From: Bradyrhizobium sp.
Lineage (GTDB): Bacteria > Pseudomonadota > Alphaproteobacteria > Rhizobiales > Xanthobacteraceae
Reading direction: 5' to 3'
Assembly (NCBI RefSeq): GCF_004799405.1
Contig: NZ_SSMW01000148.1
Location: 1-45,126 of the forward strand
Length of the DNA stretch: 45,126 nucleotides
Part shown: one piece after another, positions 33,252-42,028 of the stretch
Position numbering within the stretch: position 1 is the first letter of the stretch
How the letters are laid out: every line of letters begins with the position of its first letter
The notes under the pieces: model-generated
Databases searched by the model: none
Told to the model about the DNA's origin: nothing
What the model saw: the letters and a program-made list of their open reading frames with translations, nothing else
Position numbers and translations under genes: made by a program

Positions 33252-34496
33252 ATGAAGGTGCCGAGCCTGCGCGAAACGACACGATGCGAAGTGTGCGGCA
33301 ATCCGCAACTGCGCAGCTTCGTCGATCTCGGTAATCATCCGATGTGCGACGATCTCGTGCCCGTCGGGGACGCCCGTATCTGCAGGGAGTATCCGATCGA
33401 AATCCTGTTTTGCGAGGTTTGCCGCACCGCCCATCAGCGATTTCAGATTCCGAAACAGGAACTGTTCCCGTCCTCTTATCACTATCGATCGCGTCAAACC
33501 GCCGATGTTCTCAACGGCATGAAAGCGTGGTTGAGATGTGTGAGGGGACGCTCGACGGTCTTTCCGCCAAGGTCGTTCTGGACATCGGATGCAACGACGG
33601 CAGCTTGCTTTCATTTTTCGCGGAAAGAGGCGCCAGGACGGTCGGTATCGAGCCAACCGGCGCGGCAAAGGACGCGTGTAAGCGCGGGCACCGAGTGATC
33701 AACGATTTTTTCACCGAGGAAACAGCCGATAAGGTTTTGCGCGAATTCGGATCGCCCGACGTCATTACTTTCACCAACGTATTCGCCCACATTGAAGACC
33801 TGAAAGCCGTGTTGCGGGCGCTAAGGGCGGTCGCCGGCCGCAACACCCTGATCGTCATTGAAAATCACTATCTCGGCTCGATCATCGACAAGTTCCAGTT
33901 TGATACGTTTTATCATGAACATCCCCGGACCTATAGCCTGACGTCGTTCGTGCACATCGCTCGATCGCTCGAGATGAAAATCGTGCGCGGAATTTCCCGC
34001 ACGCTATGGCGGGAATATTCGCGTTTTCCTCAGCGCCGCACTCGACGACGGCGAAGCCCAGCAGGCGATTTCGGGGATCGATGCCAGCGAGCGTAACTTC
34101 GGAGCAGGCCTCGATGAATTGGCGAAGCGAATTCCGGTGTGGCACGATACCAAACTCGCCCGGATCGATGATGAAGTTGCCAAACGAGGTCCGCTGGCGG
34201 CGAAAGCGTTTCCTGGACGGGCCGCGATCCCGATGAAGATGCTGGGACTGTCGAACGAGCACATTATTGGCTGCTACGAGAAGCCTTCGTCAGCGAAGGT
34301 CGGACACTATGTGCCGGGATCGAGGATTCCGATTCTCTCGGATGACGCGTTATCATTTGAACAGATTGGCGATGGTCCGCTTTTGAACCTCGCCTGGCAT
34401 ATTTCGGCTGAGATCAGGACCTACATGCGAGGCCGTGGTTACCGGGGAGAATTTCTCGACATCATTTCACCCGGCGACTTTGCGGGATCGCCGTGA
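33252..34496 (+). pseudogene. SAM-dependent C-methyltransferase, two frameshifts
   Basis: Sugar C-methyltransferase of the NovU/TylCIII type. The N-terminal zinc-binding part C-E-V-C ... C-E-V-C is intact (about residues 11-14 and 49-52). The SAM-binding motif reads VVLDIGCNDGSLLSFFAERG, followed by YHEHPRTYSLTSF. Two lesions break it. A single-base deletion near 33527 shifts from frame 0 to 2 (expected NGMKA then VEMCEG). A two-base deletion near 33987-33990 shifts back (expected IVRAEFPARYGGNIRVF). Together they remove exactly 3 bases and the C-terminal third is otherwise clean. Intact length would be about 415 residues. It overlaps the next gene as GTGA. A TTG at 33234 overlapping the rfbG stop is an alternative start. 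Confidence 0.85.
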
Positions 34497-35422
34497 AGTT
34501 CGCGGTACTGGGCTCGGGGTTTGGTCTGTACGGCTACGTGCCGGCCCTGATCTCCGGCTGCAATCAAGAGGTCTATCTGCCGGCGCGTTACCGGGTCCGC
34601 TTGAGGGAGCGGGTTGATGTGCGGCCGTTCGAGGATGTTATTCAATGGCGCGCTGACGAAGCGGCCATCCTGCAAGAAGTCGACGCCGTCGTCATCTCGC
34701 GCCGGCCTCAAGACCAGGAGCAATTGATTCATCGTCATCTGGGCGCTCCCAACCTCCGGGCCTTTGTCCTGGAAAAGCCGCTCGGCACGACGCCAGGCTC
34801 CGCGTTGGAAGTGCTGGATACTCTTGAGGCGGCCGGAAAATCATATCGCATTGCCTATGTCTTCCGCTATTTGCCGTGGGCCGTGCTGCTGAAGCAGACG
34901 CTGGAAAAGCGTGAGGCGCCGGGCTCCATAAGGATCGTTTGGCGTTTTCGGGCCCATCATTACGCTCATGCGCTGCAGAACTGGAAACGCAGCGTTTCCG
35001 ATGGCGGGGGCGCATTGCGTTTCTTCGGAATTCAGCTGATCGGCCTTCTCGCGGAGATCGGCTACCGGAACGTCACCGGCGCGCGATGCACAAGCAGCCG
35101 CCGGGATGAGTGTGAAACATGGTCGGCCGGGTTTGGCGGGCAAGGATTGCCGCACTGCCGGGTAGATGTCGAAACCAATGCGACTACAAAGCGGTTCTCG
35201 ATCGAAATCGATGAGTCCCCGGCCGGCTCCGTGCGGATAGTCGATCTCGAAGAGCCATTCCAGCAATGCGCGCAGATCGGCGGCCTCGACCGGCGGGTTG
35301 CCGCTCTCTCCGAACTTTGCCACGAATTGATCGATGGCCGTGATACCGGTTATGGATGGTACCGCGGGTCTCTTGCGCTTTGGGACCAATGCGAACGCCA
35401 TCTTGGGCGGGAAAACGGGTAG
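34493..35422 (+). CDS. Gfo/Idh/MocA-family oxidoreductase
   Basis: NAD(P)-dependent sugar oxidoreductase, 309 residues. The N-terminal Rossmann motif is AVLGSGFGLYGYVPAL, and the E-K-P motif typical of the family is in FVLEKPLGTTPG. The C-terminal alpha/beta domain is a little short compared with the usual 330-370 residues. The GTG start overlaps the methyltransferase stop (GTGA). In context it should reduce or dehydrogenate the 4-keto sugar made from CDP-glucose; the exact step is unproven. Intact. Confidence 0.85.
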   Translation: MKFAVLGSGFGLYGYVPALISGCNQEVYLPARYRVRLRERVDVRPFEDVIQWRADEAAILQEVDAVVISRRPQDQEQLIHRHLGAPNLRAFVLEKPLGTTPGSALEVLDTLEAAGKSYRIAYVFRYLPWAVLLKQTLEKREAPGSIRIVWRFRAHHYAHALQNWKRSVSDGGGALRFFGIQLIGLLAEIGYRNVTGARCTSSRRDECETWSAGFGGQGLPHCRVDVETNATTKRFSIEIDESPAGSVRIVDLEEPFQQCAQIGGLDRRVAALSELCHELIDGRDTGYGWYRGSLALWDQCERHLGRENG

Positions 35423-35433
35423 CGAACGCCACG

Positions 35434-36417
35434 ATGAAGAGCACCCGAAAGAAGATTTCGATCGTTACGCCGTGCTTCAACGAGGAGGCGGGTATCGCCG
35501 AATGCGTCGCCGCGGTTGCGGATATTTTCAGGAACGAACTGCCTGACTATGATCTGGAGCATATCTTCTGCGACAACGCGTCGACCGATCGGACCTTGTC
35601 TATCCTCAAGGAGCTGGCGCGAGCAAACCGTTCGATCAAGATCATCGTAAATTCACGCAACTTTGGCATCCTGAAGAACACCTATAACGGTGTCCTGCAC
35701 GCTAGCGGTGATGCGGTTGTCCTTTTTCTGCCGGCTGACCTGCAGGATCCGCCGGCCTTGATCCCCCAGTTCGTCAAGCTTTGGGAGCAGGGGTACGAGA
35801 TCGTCTATGGGCTTCGCTCGGAACGAGACGAGGACTTTCTGGTCCGCACCGCCAGGAAACTTTACTACCGCCTGCTCAGCAAACTGACCTACGTCGAATA
35901 TCCGCCGGACGCCGGCGATTTCCAGCTCGTCGACCGGAAAGTTCACGACGCCATGCGTCGCATCGACGATGCCCAGCCATTCATGAGAATGATGACGTTC
36001 GAATCCGGGTTCCGCTCCATCGGCGTGAAATACCGGTGGCTGGCCAGGAAGCACGGCAAATCGCATAACCGTTGGAGCCACATGTTCGAGCAGGGGCTTA
36101 ACGGCATCATCAGTTTTAGTGGCGCGCCGGTTCGGGTGGCGCTTATTGCCGGCTTGCTGATTTCTCTTTTGAGTATCCTGTACGCCATTGGCGTCGTGGT
36201 GTTTGTGCTGCTTGGCCGGATCCATTCGCCGGCCGGCATTCCGACGTTGATTGCGGCGCTGTTCTTTTTTGGCGGAGTTCAAATATTTTTTGTCGGCATT
36301 TTGGGCGAGTACATCCTTGCGATCTACAATCAAGTTCGCAGGAGGCCGCTCGTCGTCGAGCGGGAGCTCGTCAATTTCGACGATCCGACCGGAGATGTTC
36401 CCAATGACAAACCTTGA
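35434..36417 (+). CDS. Membrane glycosyltransferase family 2 (DPM1/GtrB-like)
   Basis: 327 residues. GT-A fold: SIVTPCFNEEAGIAECVAAV for nucleotide-sugar binding, DNASTDRTLSILKELARAN and FLPADLQDPPALIP with the acidic metal-binding motif. The C-terminal part has two membrane helices (ALIAGLLISLLSILYAIGVV and LIAALFFFGGVQIFFVGILG). This architecture is typical of enzymes that load a lipid carrier on the inner membrane, in O-antigen or arabinose/glucose modification. The ATG at 35434 sits 11 bp after the oxidoreductase stop. Last gene of the operon. Confidence 0.9.
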   Translation: MKSTRKKISIVTPCFNEEAGIAECVAAVADIFRNELPDYDLEHIFCDNASTDRTLSILKELARANRSIKIIVNSRNFGILKNTYNGVLHASGDAVVLFLPADLQDPPALIPQFVKLWEQGYEIVYGLRSERDEDFLVRTARKLYYRLLSKLTYVEYPPDAGDFQLVDRKVHDAMRRIDDAQPFMRMMTFESGFRSIGVKYRWLARKHGKSHNRWSHMFEQGLNGIISFSGAPVRVALIAGLLISLLSILYAIGVVVFVLLGRIHSPAGIPTLIAALFFFGGVQIFFVGILGEYILAIYNQVRRRPLVVERELVNFDDPTGDVPNDKP

Positions 36418-36428
36418 GTGCGGGCTTC

Positions 36429-36445
36429 GACAGGGATCGCCTGTC
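36429..36445 (+). terminator. Possible terminator hairpin after glycan operon
   Basis: GACAGG, a 5-base loop, then CCTGTC: a perfect 6-bp stem 12 bases after the GT2 stop. It is not followed by a T-run, so termination is uncertain. The rest of the 265 bp to the next gene contains the promoter below and no convincing gene. Confidence 0.3.
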
Positions 36446-36609
36446 TAGTCAGCCCCGTTGACGAAAGTCCTTCCGGATGCAGGTGGAACTGCTGCCATCT
36501 TCGGGAAACCATCTTGAAAGCCAGTATCTCGTTCTCCAGAATGGAACAGCGAGGCTGCGCTACCTACTTTAGTTTCGCTATCGAGAAGGGCTTGGCGGTG
36601 CAGTTTTGC

Positions 36610-36637
36610 TTGCTGCTCGCGCGAGCACGGTTAGAAT
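36610..36637 (+). promoter_or_regulatory. Promoter with embedded palindrome, Liv-type operon
   Basis: TTGCTG (36610-36615), a 16-bp spacer, then TAGAAT (36632-36637), 46 bp before the binding-protein ATG. The spacer holds a perfect 14-bp palindrome, TGCTCGCGCGAGCA (36614-36627), a good place for a repressor. Confidence 0.5.
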
Positions 36638-36682
36638 GGCCTGTAGGCTGAGCAACAAGTCTATCAATTGGAGAGAAACAAC

Positions 36683-37939
36683 ATGAAAAGAACATCCAAA
36701 TCGCCTGTTTTTTGGTCACTGCCGACGCTTCTTGGAGCGACCGCCCTCGGCTTGCTAGCGACTTCCGGCCACGCTTTGGCCGCGGACCCCATCAAGATCG
36801 GTGTCATCGCAGAAGCCCAGGCTATCGCCGGAGCATCGATCCCTCAGGCAGCCCAGATGGCTGCGGATGAAATCAACGCCAAGGGCGGCGTCGACGGACG
36901 CAAGATCGAAATCATCACTTACGACAATCACTCTTCCTCAGCGGACTCGGTTCGCGCATTCCAGCGCGCGGTCAACGAGGACAAGGTCAATATCGTCATC
37001 TCCAGCTACATCAGCGAAGTCGTGCTGGCGCTGGAACCCTGGGCCTCGCGTCTCAAGACGCCCTTTATTACGCCAGGTGCGGCGTCCAACGAGATCAGCA
37101 AGAGCGTCCACAACGACTATGAGAAGAACAAATATACCTTCCACGGTTATCTGACCTCGGCCGCACTCGCGCTGTCGGTCTGCGACGCCGCCAAGGAATT
37201 GCTAGTCGAGCAGAAGCACATGAAGACGGCTGTCATCATGAGCGAGGATGCCGCCTGGACCACGCCGCTTGATATCGGGTACGAGGAATGCCTGCCCAAG
37301 ATCGGGTTGAAAGTGCTTGACCACATTCGCTTCTCGCCGGACACCACCGACTTCACGCCGATCTTCAACAAGATCGAAGGTGCCAAGCCCGACGTGATCA
37401 TCACCGGCATTTCCCATGTTGGCGTGCAGCCGACGGTGCAGTGGAAGAACCAGCAGGTTCCGATTCCGATGCTCGGGATCAGTTCGCAGGCCACCAACTC
37501 GACCTTCGGCGCGGACACTAATGGCGCCGCGGAAGGCGTGCTCTATCAGGGCGTGTCCGGCCCGGACGTTCCGGTGACTCCGAAGAGCCTTCCCTTCACG
37601 CAGGGCTTCAAGGCAAAGTTCGGCAACTTCCCGTCCTATGCCGGCTATACCTCGTATGATGAGGTCTATTATATCGCCGACGCAGTGAAGCGCGCCGGTT
37701 CGACCGACGCGGACAAGCTGGTCGCGGCGCTGGAAAACACCGATTGGGAAGGGACCATCGGCCGCATCCAGTTCTACGGCAAGGAAGACCAGTTCACCCA
37801 TTCGATCAAATACGGCAAGGGCCTGATCACCGGGTTGATGCTGCAGTGGCAGGATGGCAAGCAGGTCGCTGTCTGGCCCAAGGAAGTCGCCAAGGGACAG
37901 TTGAAGTTCCCAAGCTTCATCAAGGTCACATCGAACTGA
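36683..37939 (+). CDS. Liv-type ABC substrate-binding protein
   Basis: Periplasmic binding protein of the branched-chain amino acid/amide family, 418 residues. A Sec signal peptide is visible with probable cleavage after HALA. The mature start DPIKIGVIAEAQAIAGASIP and the DEINAKGGVDGRKIEIITYD block are typical. The ATG at 36683 has GGAGAG about 8 bases before it; a TTG at 36668 is in frame but poorer. First gene of a complete operon, followed by a strong hairpin and then the permeases. The ligand may be a branched-chain amino acid, amide or similar; the sequence does not decide. Confidence 0.92.
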   Translation: MKRTSKSPVFWSLPTLLGATALGLLATSGHALAADPIKIGVIAEAQAIAGASIPQAAQMAADEINAKGGVDGRKIEIITYDNHSSSADSVRAFQRAVNEDKVNIVISSYISEVVLALEPWASRLKTPFITPGAASNEISKSVHNDYEKNKYTFHGYLTSAALALSVCDAAKELLVEQKHMKTAVIMSEDAAWTTPLDIGYEECLPKIGLKVLDHIRFSPDTTDFTPIFNKIEGAKPDVIITGISHVGVQPTVQWKNQQVPIPMLGISSQATNSTFGADTNGAAEGVLYQGVSGPDVPVTPKSLPFTQGFKAKFGNFPSYAGYTSYDEVYYIADAVKRAGSTDADKLVAALENTDWEGTIGRIQFYGKEDQFTHSIKYGKGLITGLMLQWQDGKQVAVWPKEVAKGQLKFPSFIKVTSN

Positions 37940-37951
37940 AGTCTTATGATC

Positions 37952-37980
37952 ATGCTCCCGGGCCCGCCCGGGAGCATTTT
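37952..37980 (+). terminator. Strong hairpin between binding protein and permeases
   Basis: ATGCTCCCGGG, a 4-base loop, then CCCGGGAGCAT and TTT: a perfect 11-bp stem 12 bases after the stop. It probably works as a partial terminator or 3' protector that leaves more binding protein than permease mRNA. Confidence 0.8.
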
Positions 37981-38046
37981 CGCATATCCCGTTTTCAGAA
38001 TGCAGTTTCCAAGGAGTGAGGCAGCGGTGCTGCCGCGGCCGATATA

Positions 38047-38922
38047 ATGCTTGCCTTCCAGATCCTGATCGATGGCTTTGCCATCAGCGCTTTGTACGCT
38101 CTGGGTGCAACCGGTTTCACCCTGATCTTCGGCGTTTCCGGCGTGCTCAATCTGTCGCATGGCGCCATCATGGTGTTGGCTGCGGTGGCGGCATGGGCTG
38201 CCGCGAGCGTGTTGCATATGGACACCTATAGCGGCGCGCTGGTCGGTGTGGCGGTTGCGCTGGTGGCAGCGCTTGTCACCTATTACGTGGTGGTACAGCC
38301 GCTTCAGAAATCGACCCGGATTCCCAACGAGGAAAAAGAGATCTTCGTTCTCACCGGCACGCTGCTGTGGGGGATCATGATCCAGGAACTGATCGCGTAT
38401 TTCTTTACCAACAATGCCAAGACCGTGCTGCCGATCGTCGAGGGTGTGATCGACATTTTTGGCGTGCGCACCCCGAAGAACGAGATCTTCACCGCCGCGG
38501 TCTGCTGTCTGGTGATCGGCCTGCTTTGGCTATTGGTGAACCGTACCCGCACCGGCAAGGCGGTGCTGGCGGCGTCGATGAACCCGCGCGGGGTCACCCT
38601 GCTCGGGCTTGAGCTGACGAACATCTATATCGTCGTCTGGGCGATCTACGGCATCCTTGCCGGCATCGCCGGCGTGTTGCTCGGAATGTTCCTTGGCGTC
38701 AGCTCCTATAGCGTCGGGCCGCTCACCGCGAGCGCCTTCTCGATCGTGGTGCTGGGCGGCCTCGGCAGCGTATCCGGCTCGCTGATCGCCGCCTTCGTGG
38801 TCGGCTACCTCGAGACCCTCACCGCCTATCTGGTCTCGCCGGCGTACCGGACCATTCCGGCGCTGCTGCTGCTGGTCATCGTGATGTATGTCCGTCCACA
38901 GGGCCTGCTCGGGAGGCGATGA
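38047..38922 (+). CDS. livH: Liv-type permease LivH
   Basis: Inner-membrane permease, 291 residues, with the family opening ILIDGFAISALYALGATGFT and FGVSGVLNLSHGAIMVLAA. About eight hydrophobic helices are visible. The late segment GLGSVSGSLIAAFVVGYLET contains the cytoplasmic loop glycines that meet the ATPase. The ATG overlaps the stop of a 15-codon leader ORF (38000-38047) as TAATG; no close Shine-Dalgarno site is present, so coupled translation is possible. It overlaps livM by 4 bases. Confidence 0.93.
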   Translation: MLAFQILIDGFAISALYALGATGFTLIFGVSGVLNLSHGAIMVLAAVAAWAAASVLHMDTYSGALVGVAVALVAALVTYYVVVQPLQKSTRIPNEEKEIFVLTGTLLWGIMIQELIAYFFTNNAKTVLPIVEGVIDIFGVRTPKNEIFTAAVCCLVIGLLWLLVNRTRTGKAVLAASMNPRGVTLLGLELTNIYIVVWAIYGILAGIAGVLLGMFLGVSSYSVGPLTASAFSIVVLGGLGSVSGSLIAAFVVGYLETLTAYLVSPAYRTIPALLLLVIVMYVRPQGLLGRR

Positions 38923-39851
38923 GCATGAACGGCTTTTTTAAATCGCGGCTGTTCTGGATATCGCTCGGTATTGTCGTCGTCGCCTCGACGCTGCCGCTCT
39001 ATGTCTCCGGCTACATTCTCGGCCTGCTCACCGTCGCCTATTACTTCGGCGTGTTCGCGATGGCTTGGGATCTGCTGTTCGGATTTGCCGGCGAAGTGAA
39101 TTTCGGTCCGACCTTCCTGATCGGTGTCGGCGCCTACACCGCTGGAATCCTCAACAATGAATACGGATGGTCGGTTTATGTGTGCATTGCGCTTGGCGCA
39201 TTGGCCTCGGTGATCGCCGGATTTGTGCTGGCGCTCCCGGCCTTGCGGGTACGCGGTCCTTATTTCGGGCTGACCACGCTTGTGGCCGTGCTGATGTTGC
39301 AGAATTTCATCGTGGTGTTCGCCGGACTGACCGGGGGCGAGATCGGGCTGACCATCCCCGACGTCATCACGATCGACGCCGGCGCAAATTACTGGATTGC
39401 GCTCGGCTTCATGACCATCAGCGCCATTATCCTGTACGGGCTTTCGCAGTCGCCGGTCGGTCTGGTGCTGCAGGCCAGCGGACAGGATCCCATTCAAGCC
39501 GGCGCCCTCGGATTTAACATCGTCAAGCACAAGCTCGCGGCTTTCGTGGTGAGCGCCTTTTTCTCCGGTCTCTCCGGCGCGTTGCTGGTGTTCTATTTCG
39601 GCACCGCATCGGTCGGCACCGTCGTCGACATTGCTGTCGGCGTGAACGTCATCGTCGCCGCTGTACTCGGCGGTCGGCGTACCGTGCTCGGCGCAGCCCT
39701 CGGCGCTATCTTCCTGATCGTGGCCGGTGAGTTCCTGCGGCCAACGGGAGAACTGGCGACGTTCATCGTCTCGGCCGTTGCCCTGCTGGTGGTTCTGTTC
39801 TTCCCCGGCGGTTTCCTCGGCGCGGCCCTGTCGAACGAGGCCCGCCAGTGA
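38919..39851 (+). CDS. livM: Liv-type permease LivM
   Basis: Second inner-membrane permease, 310 residues. The pattern is typical of LivM: FAMAWDLLFGFAGEVNFGPT, then ALPALRVRGPYFGLTTLVAV and GGRRTVLGAALGAIFLIVAG. The ATG at 38919 overlaps the livH stop as ATGA; an ATG at 38925 is also possible. Its stop overlaps the fused ATPase GTG (GTGA). Confidence 0.92.
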   Translation: MSMNGFFKSRLFWISLGIVVVASTLPLYVSGYILGLLTVAYYFGVFAMAWDLLFGFAGEVNFGPTFLIGVGAYTAGILNNEYGWSVYVCIALGALASVIAGFVLALPALRVRGPYFGLTTLVAVLMLQNFIVVFAGLTGGEIGLTIPDVITIDAGANYWIALGFMTISAIILYGLSQSPVGLVLQASGQDPIQAGALGFNIVKHKLAAFVVSAFFSGLSGALLVFYFGTASVGTVVDIAVGVNVIVAAVLGGRRTVLGAALGAIFLIVAGEFLRPTGELATFIVSAVALLVVLFFPGGFLGAALSNEARQ

Positions 39852-41332
39852 CGGACACGACCGCCAACAATGCTCCCGTCCTCGAAGTCCGCGGCTTGAC
39901 TAAACGCTTTGGCGGCTTGACCGCTGTGAAGAACCTCAGTCTCGAGCTGCGCGCCGGCGAAATCTTCGGTCTGATCGGCCCGAACGGTTCCGGCAAGTCG
40001 ACCGCGATGAAGGCAATCATGGGGATCGAACGTCCGACGTCGGGCGAGGTCATTTTCCAGGGTGAAAATATCGCCAGCCTGCCTGCGCACAAGATCGCGC
40101 GGAAAGGTTTCGGCATGGTGTTTCAACATTCACGTCCGCTGAACCGGCAGACCGTGCTTGAGAACATCATGGTCGCACTGCTGCCCGACAGCCTGTTCAT
40201 GCTGTTTGCGGACAAGGCCCTGACCGAACGCGCCAAATGGATCGCCAACCGCGTCGGTCTCGGCGCCGTGATGGATCGGCGTCCGCCGACATTGCCGTTT
40301 GCGGATCTGCGCCGGCTTGAACTCGCCAAGGCCATCGCCCGGGATCCCAAGGTGGTGCTGGTCGACGAACCCTTCGCGGGGCTGACGCTGGGCGAAGTCG
40401 GCACTTTTTCCGAATTGATCCGCAGCTTTCGCGATGAGGGGCGCGCGGTGCTGCTGGTCGACCACAACGTCAAAAGCGTCGCCGCATTGGTCGATCGCGT
40501 GCTTGCAATGTATCTCGGCGAGGAAATCATCACCGGCCGCGCCGACGAGGTGATGCGCAACGAGACCGTGCGGCGGGTTTATCTCGGCGGCGCGATCGAG
40601 ACCTCTGCGCGTCCGGAAACCAGCTTCAAGGACAAGGTGCCGTTGCTGCAGGTCGAGAACGTCAGCGTCCACTACGGCAAGGCGCAGGCGCTGGAGAACG
40701 TCTCGATCCACGTGCACCAGGGCGAGTTCGTCTCCATCGTCGGTCTTAATGGCGCCGGCAAGACCACGCTGTTCAACACGATCTCGGGTTTCCTGCCCTA
40801 CAGCGGAGAAATCGTTCGCGACGGCGAGAAACTGCGCGGCATCAGTCCGGCGCGTATCGCCCGAAGCGGCATTGTGCAGTGCCCGGAGTCGCGCGAACTG
40901 TTTGGCGAGATGAGCGTGCGTGAAAATCTCGATCTTGGCGGGCAACATCTGTCGACCGAAGACAAGGACAAGCAGCTGGCATGGCTGTTTGACTTGTTTC
41001 CGATCCTGAAGGATCGTCAAAGCCAGATCGCGCAGACCCTGTCCGGCGGCGAACAGCAGATGCTGGCCATCGGACGCGCGCTGATGATGCAGCCCAAAAT
41101 CCTGATCCTCGACGAACCCACGCTCGGGCTGGCGCCCGTCATTCTCGAGCAGTTGTCGAAGGCGCTGGAAAAATTGCGCCAAACCACGCCAATCACGGTT
41201 TTGCTGGGCGAGCAAAACGTCACCTTCGCGCTTCCGCATGCCGACCGCGTGTACGTGCTGGAACATGCGCGGATCGTCTGGGAAGGCGATCCTGGACGCT
41301 TTGCCGCGGAAGCGGGTGAGGGCTATCTCTAA
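39848..41332 (+). CDS. Fused LivG-LivF ATPase with asymmetric motifs
   Basis: 494 residues, two Liv-type ATPase domains in one chain, normally two proteins. Domain 1 (about residues 10-250): Walker A G-P-N-G-S-G-K-S-T (44-52), Walker B LVDEP and the switch His206 in VDHN, but the signature reads LPFADLRR where LivG has L-x-Y-G-Q-Q-R-R. Domain 2 (about 265-494): Walker A GLNGAGKTT (299-307), intact LSGGEQQ (398-404), Walker B ILDEP, and Gln456 in place of the switch His (usual for LivF). In the closed dimer the site made of domain 1 Walker A with domain 2 LSGGE should be active, and the other degenerate. GTG start overlaps the livM stop. The linker is about residues 250-265. Confidence 0.92.
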   Translation: MTDTTANNAPVLEVRGLTKRFGGLTAVKNLSLELRAGEIFGLIGPNGSGKSTAMKAIMGIERPTSGEVIFQGENIASLPAHKIARKGFGMVFQHSRPLNRQTVLENIMVALLPDSLFMLFADKALTERAKWIANRVGLGAVMDRRPPTLPFADLRRLELAKAIARDPKVVLVDEPFAGLTLGEVGTFSELIRSFRDEGRAVLLVDHNVKSVAALVDRVLAMYLGEEIITGRADEVMRNETVRRVYLGGAIETSARPETSFKDKVPLLQVENVSVHYGKAQALENVSIHVHQGEFVSIVGLNGAGKTTLFNTISGFLPYSGEIVRDGEKLRGISPARIARSGIVQCPESRELFGEMSVRENLDLGGQHLSTEDKDKQLAWLFDLFPILKDRQSQIAQTLSGGEQQMLAIGRALMMQPKILILDEPTLGLAPVILEQLSKALEKLRQTTPITVLLGEQNVTFALPHADRVYVLEHARIVWEGDPGRFAAEAGEGYL

Positions 41333-41356
41333 GAGAACACCCCCGCATGGCTGTTG

Positions 41357-41372
41357 TGTGATCTATATCACA
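41357..41372. promoter_or_regulatory. CRP-type palindrome upstream of exported protein
   Basis: TGTGATCTATATCACA: TGTGA-N6-TCACA, a perfect match to the CRP core, 54 bases before the ATG at 41426. It resembles FNR/FixK sites less well (those carry TTGA arms). It suggests activation of the small exported gene, or repression of read-through from the ABC operon. Confidence 0.6.
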
Positions 41373-41425
41373 TAACTCCCCGTTTCAAATGGGCTAATCT
41401 CCGGTCCAACAAAGGGGAGATTCAC

Positions 41426-41752
41426 ATGCGTAAATTCATCCTGGTCACCGCGATGGTTCTGGTATCCGCCACGGCACAAGCCCAGACCAGAGGCCTGACG
41501 CTGGCATCGAACGATGAGCCGGTGGCGGCCGAACCGCAAAAACCCGTCGAGGCGCCGAAATATGTTGAGCGGCCTCCGGCCGTGGACACCAAGGCCGAAC
41601 TGCCGAAGTCCGAACCGGCTTCTCCCGGGGTTGAGAAAAAAACCGATGTCCTCAAAACCGAAGCCATCAAGACCGACAAGCCGAAACGCCGGCATTCATC
41701 GACCGAAGCGCGCGTGATCTACGAACTTCACCGGCACGGTATCTATTGGTGA
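41426..41752 (+). CDS. Small exported Pro/Lys-rich protein
   Basis: 108 residues of unknown function. A Sec signal ends near TAQA (residues 17-20, MRKFILVTAMVLVSATAQAQ). The mature part is rich in Pro, Lys and Glu and probably disordered (residues about 30-90). It ends in a distinct basic/aromatic tail, YELHRHGIYW, that could be a conserved contact site. AAAGGGGAG sits 6 bases before the ATG. Monocistronic, behind a CRP-type site. No family recognised. Confidence 0.7.
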   Translation: MRKFILVTAMVLVSATAQAQTRGLTLASNDEPVAAEPQKPVEAPKYVERPPAVDTKAELPKSEPASPGVEKKTDVLKTEAIKTDKPKRRHSSTEARVIYELHRHGIYW

Positions 41753-41801
41753 GGCGCTGACGGCGCTTGTTGTGTTGCAAGGCCGGCGGAAGCAGCATCC
41801 G

Positions 41802-42008
41802 CTATCGTGAAGCATCGCGGCTAACGCCGCCGCCGGTTTCGTTGCGCTTGACCTCGGGAAACAGCCACATCGCAAAAATCATGAAGAAGCCAAGGAACGC
41901 GACGACATATTGCATGCGGTCGTGACCGGCGGCATGCTGGAAATAAACGGCTATGGCGGCGACCAGGACCACGACAAACGAAAGCGCAAGCTTGATTTTT
42001 ACGGGCAT
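41802..42008 (-). CDS. Small two-helix membrane protein
   Basis: 68 residues with two hydrophobic segments (LALSFVVVLVAAIAVYF; MQYVVAFLGFFMIFAMWLF) and short soluble ends. A good GGAGG site precedes the ATG at 42008. It is 20 bp after the 132-residue membrane protein on the same strand, so probably one operon with the hydroxylase. Function unknown. Confidence 0.7.
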   Translation of the reverse strand: MPVKIKLALSFVVVLVAAIAVYFQHAAGHDRMQYVVAFLGFFMIFAMWLFPEVKRNETGGGVSRDASR

Positions 42009-42028
42009 CGCCTATCCTCCCAATACAT

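Noticed and set aside
33344..34096. Separate methyltransferase gene starting at 33344
   Set aside because: Its first about 60 residues are out-of-frame text; the conserved part starts only after the 33527 lesion, so it is a piece of one broken gene.
36418..36651. 77-codon frame between the GT2 and the Liv operon
   Set aside because: No ribosome site or recognisable sequence; overlaps the promoter region.
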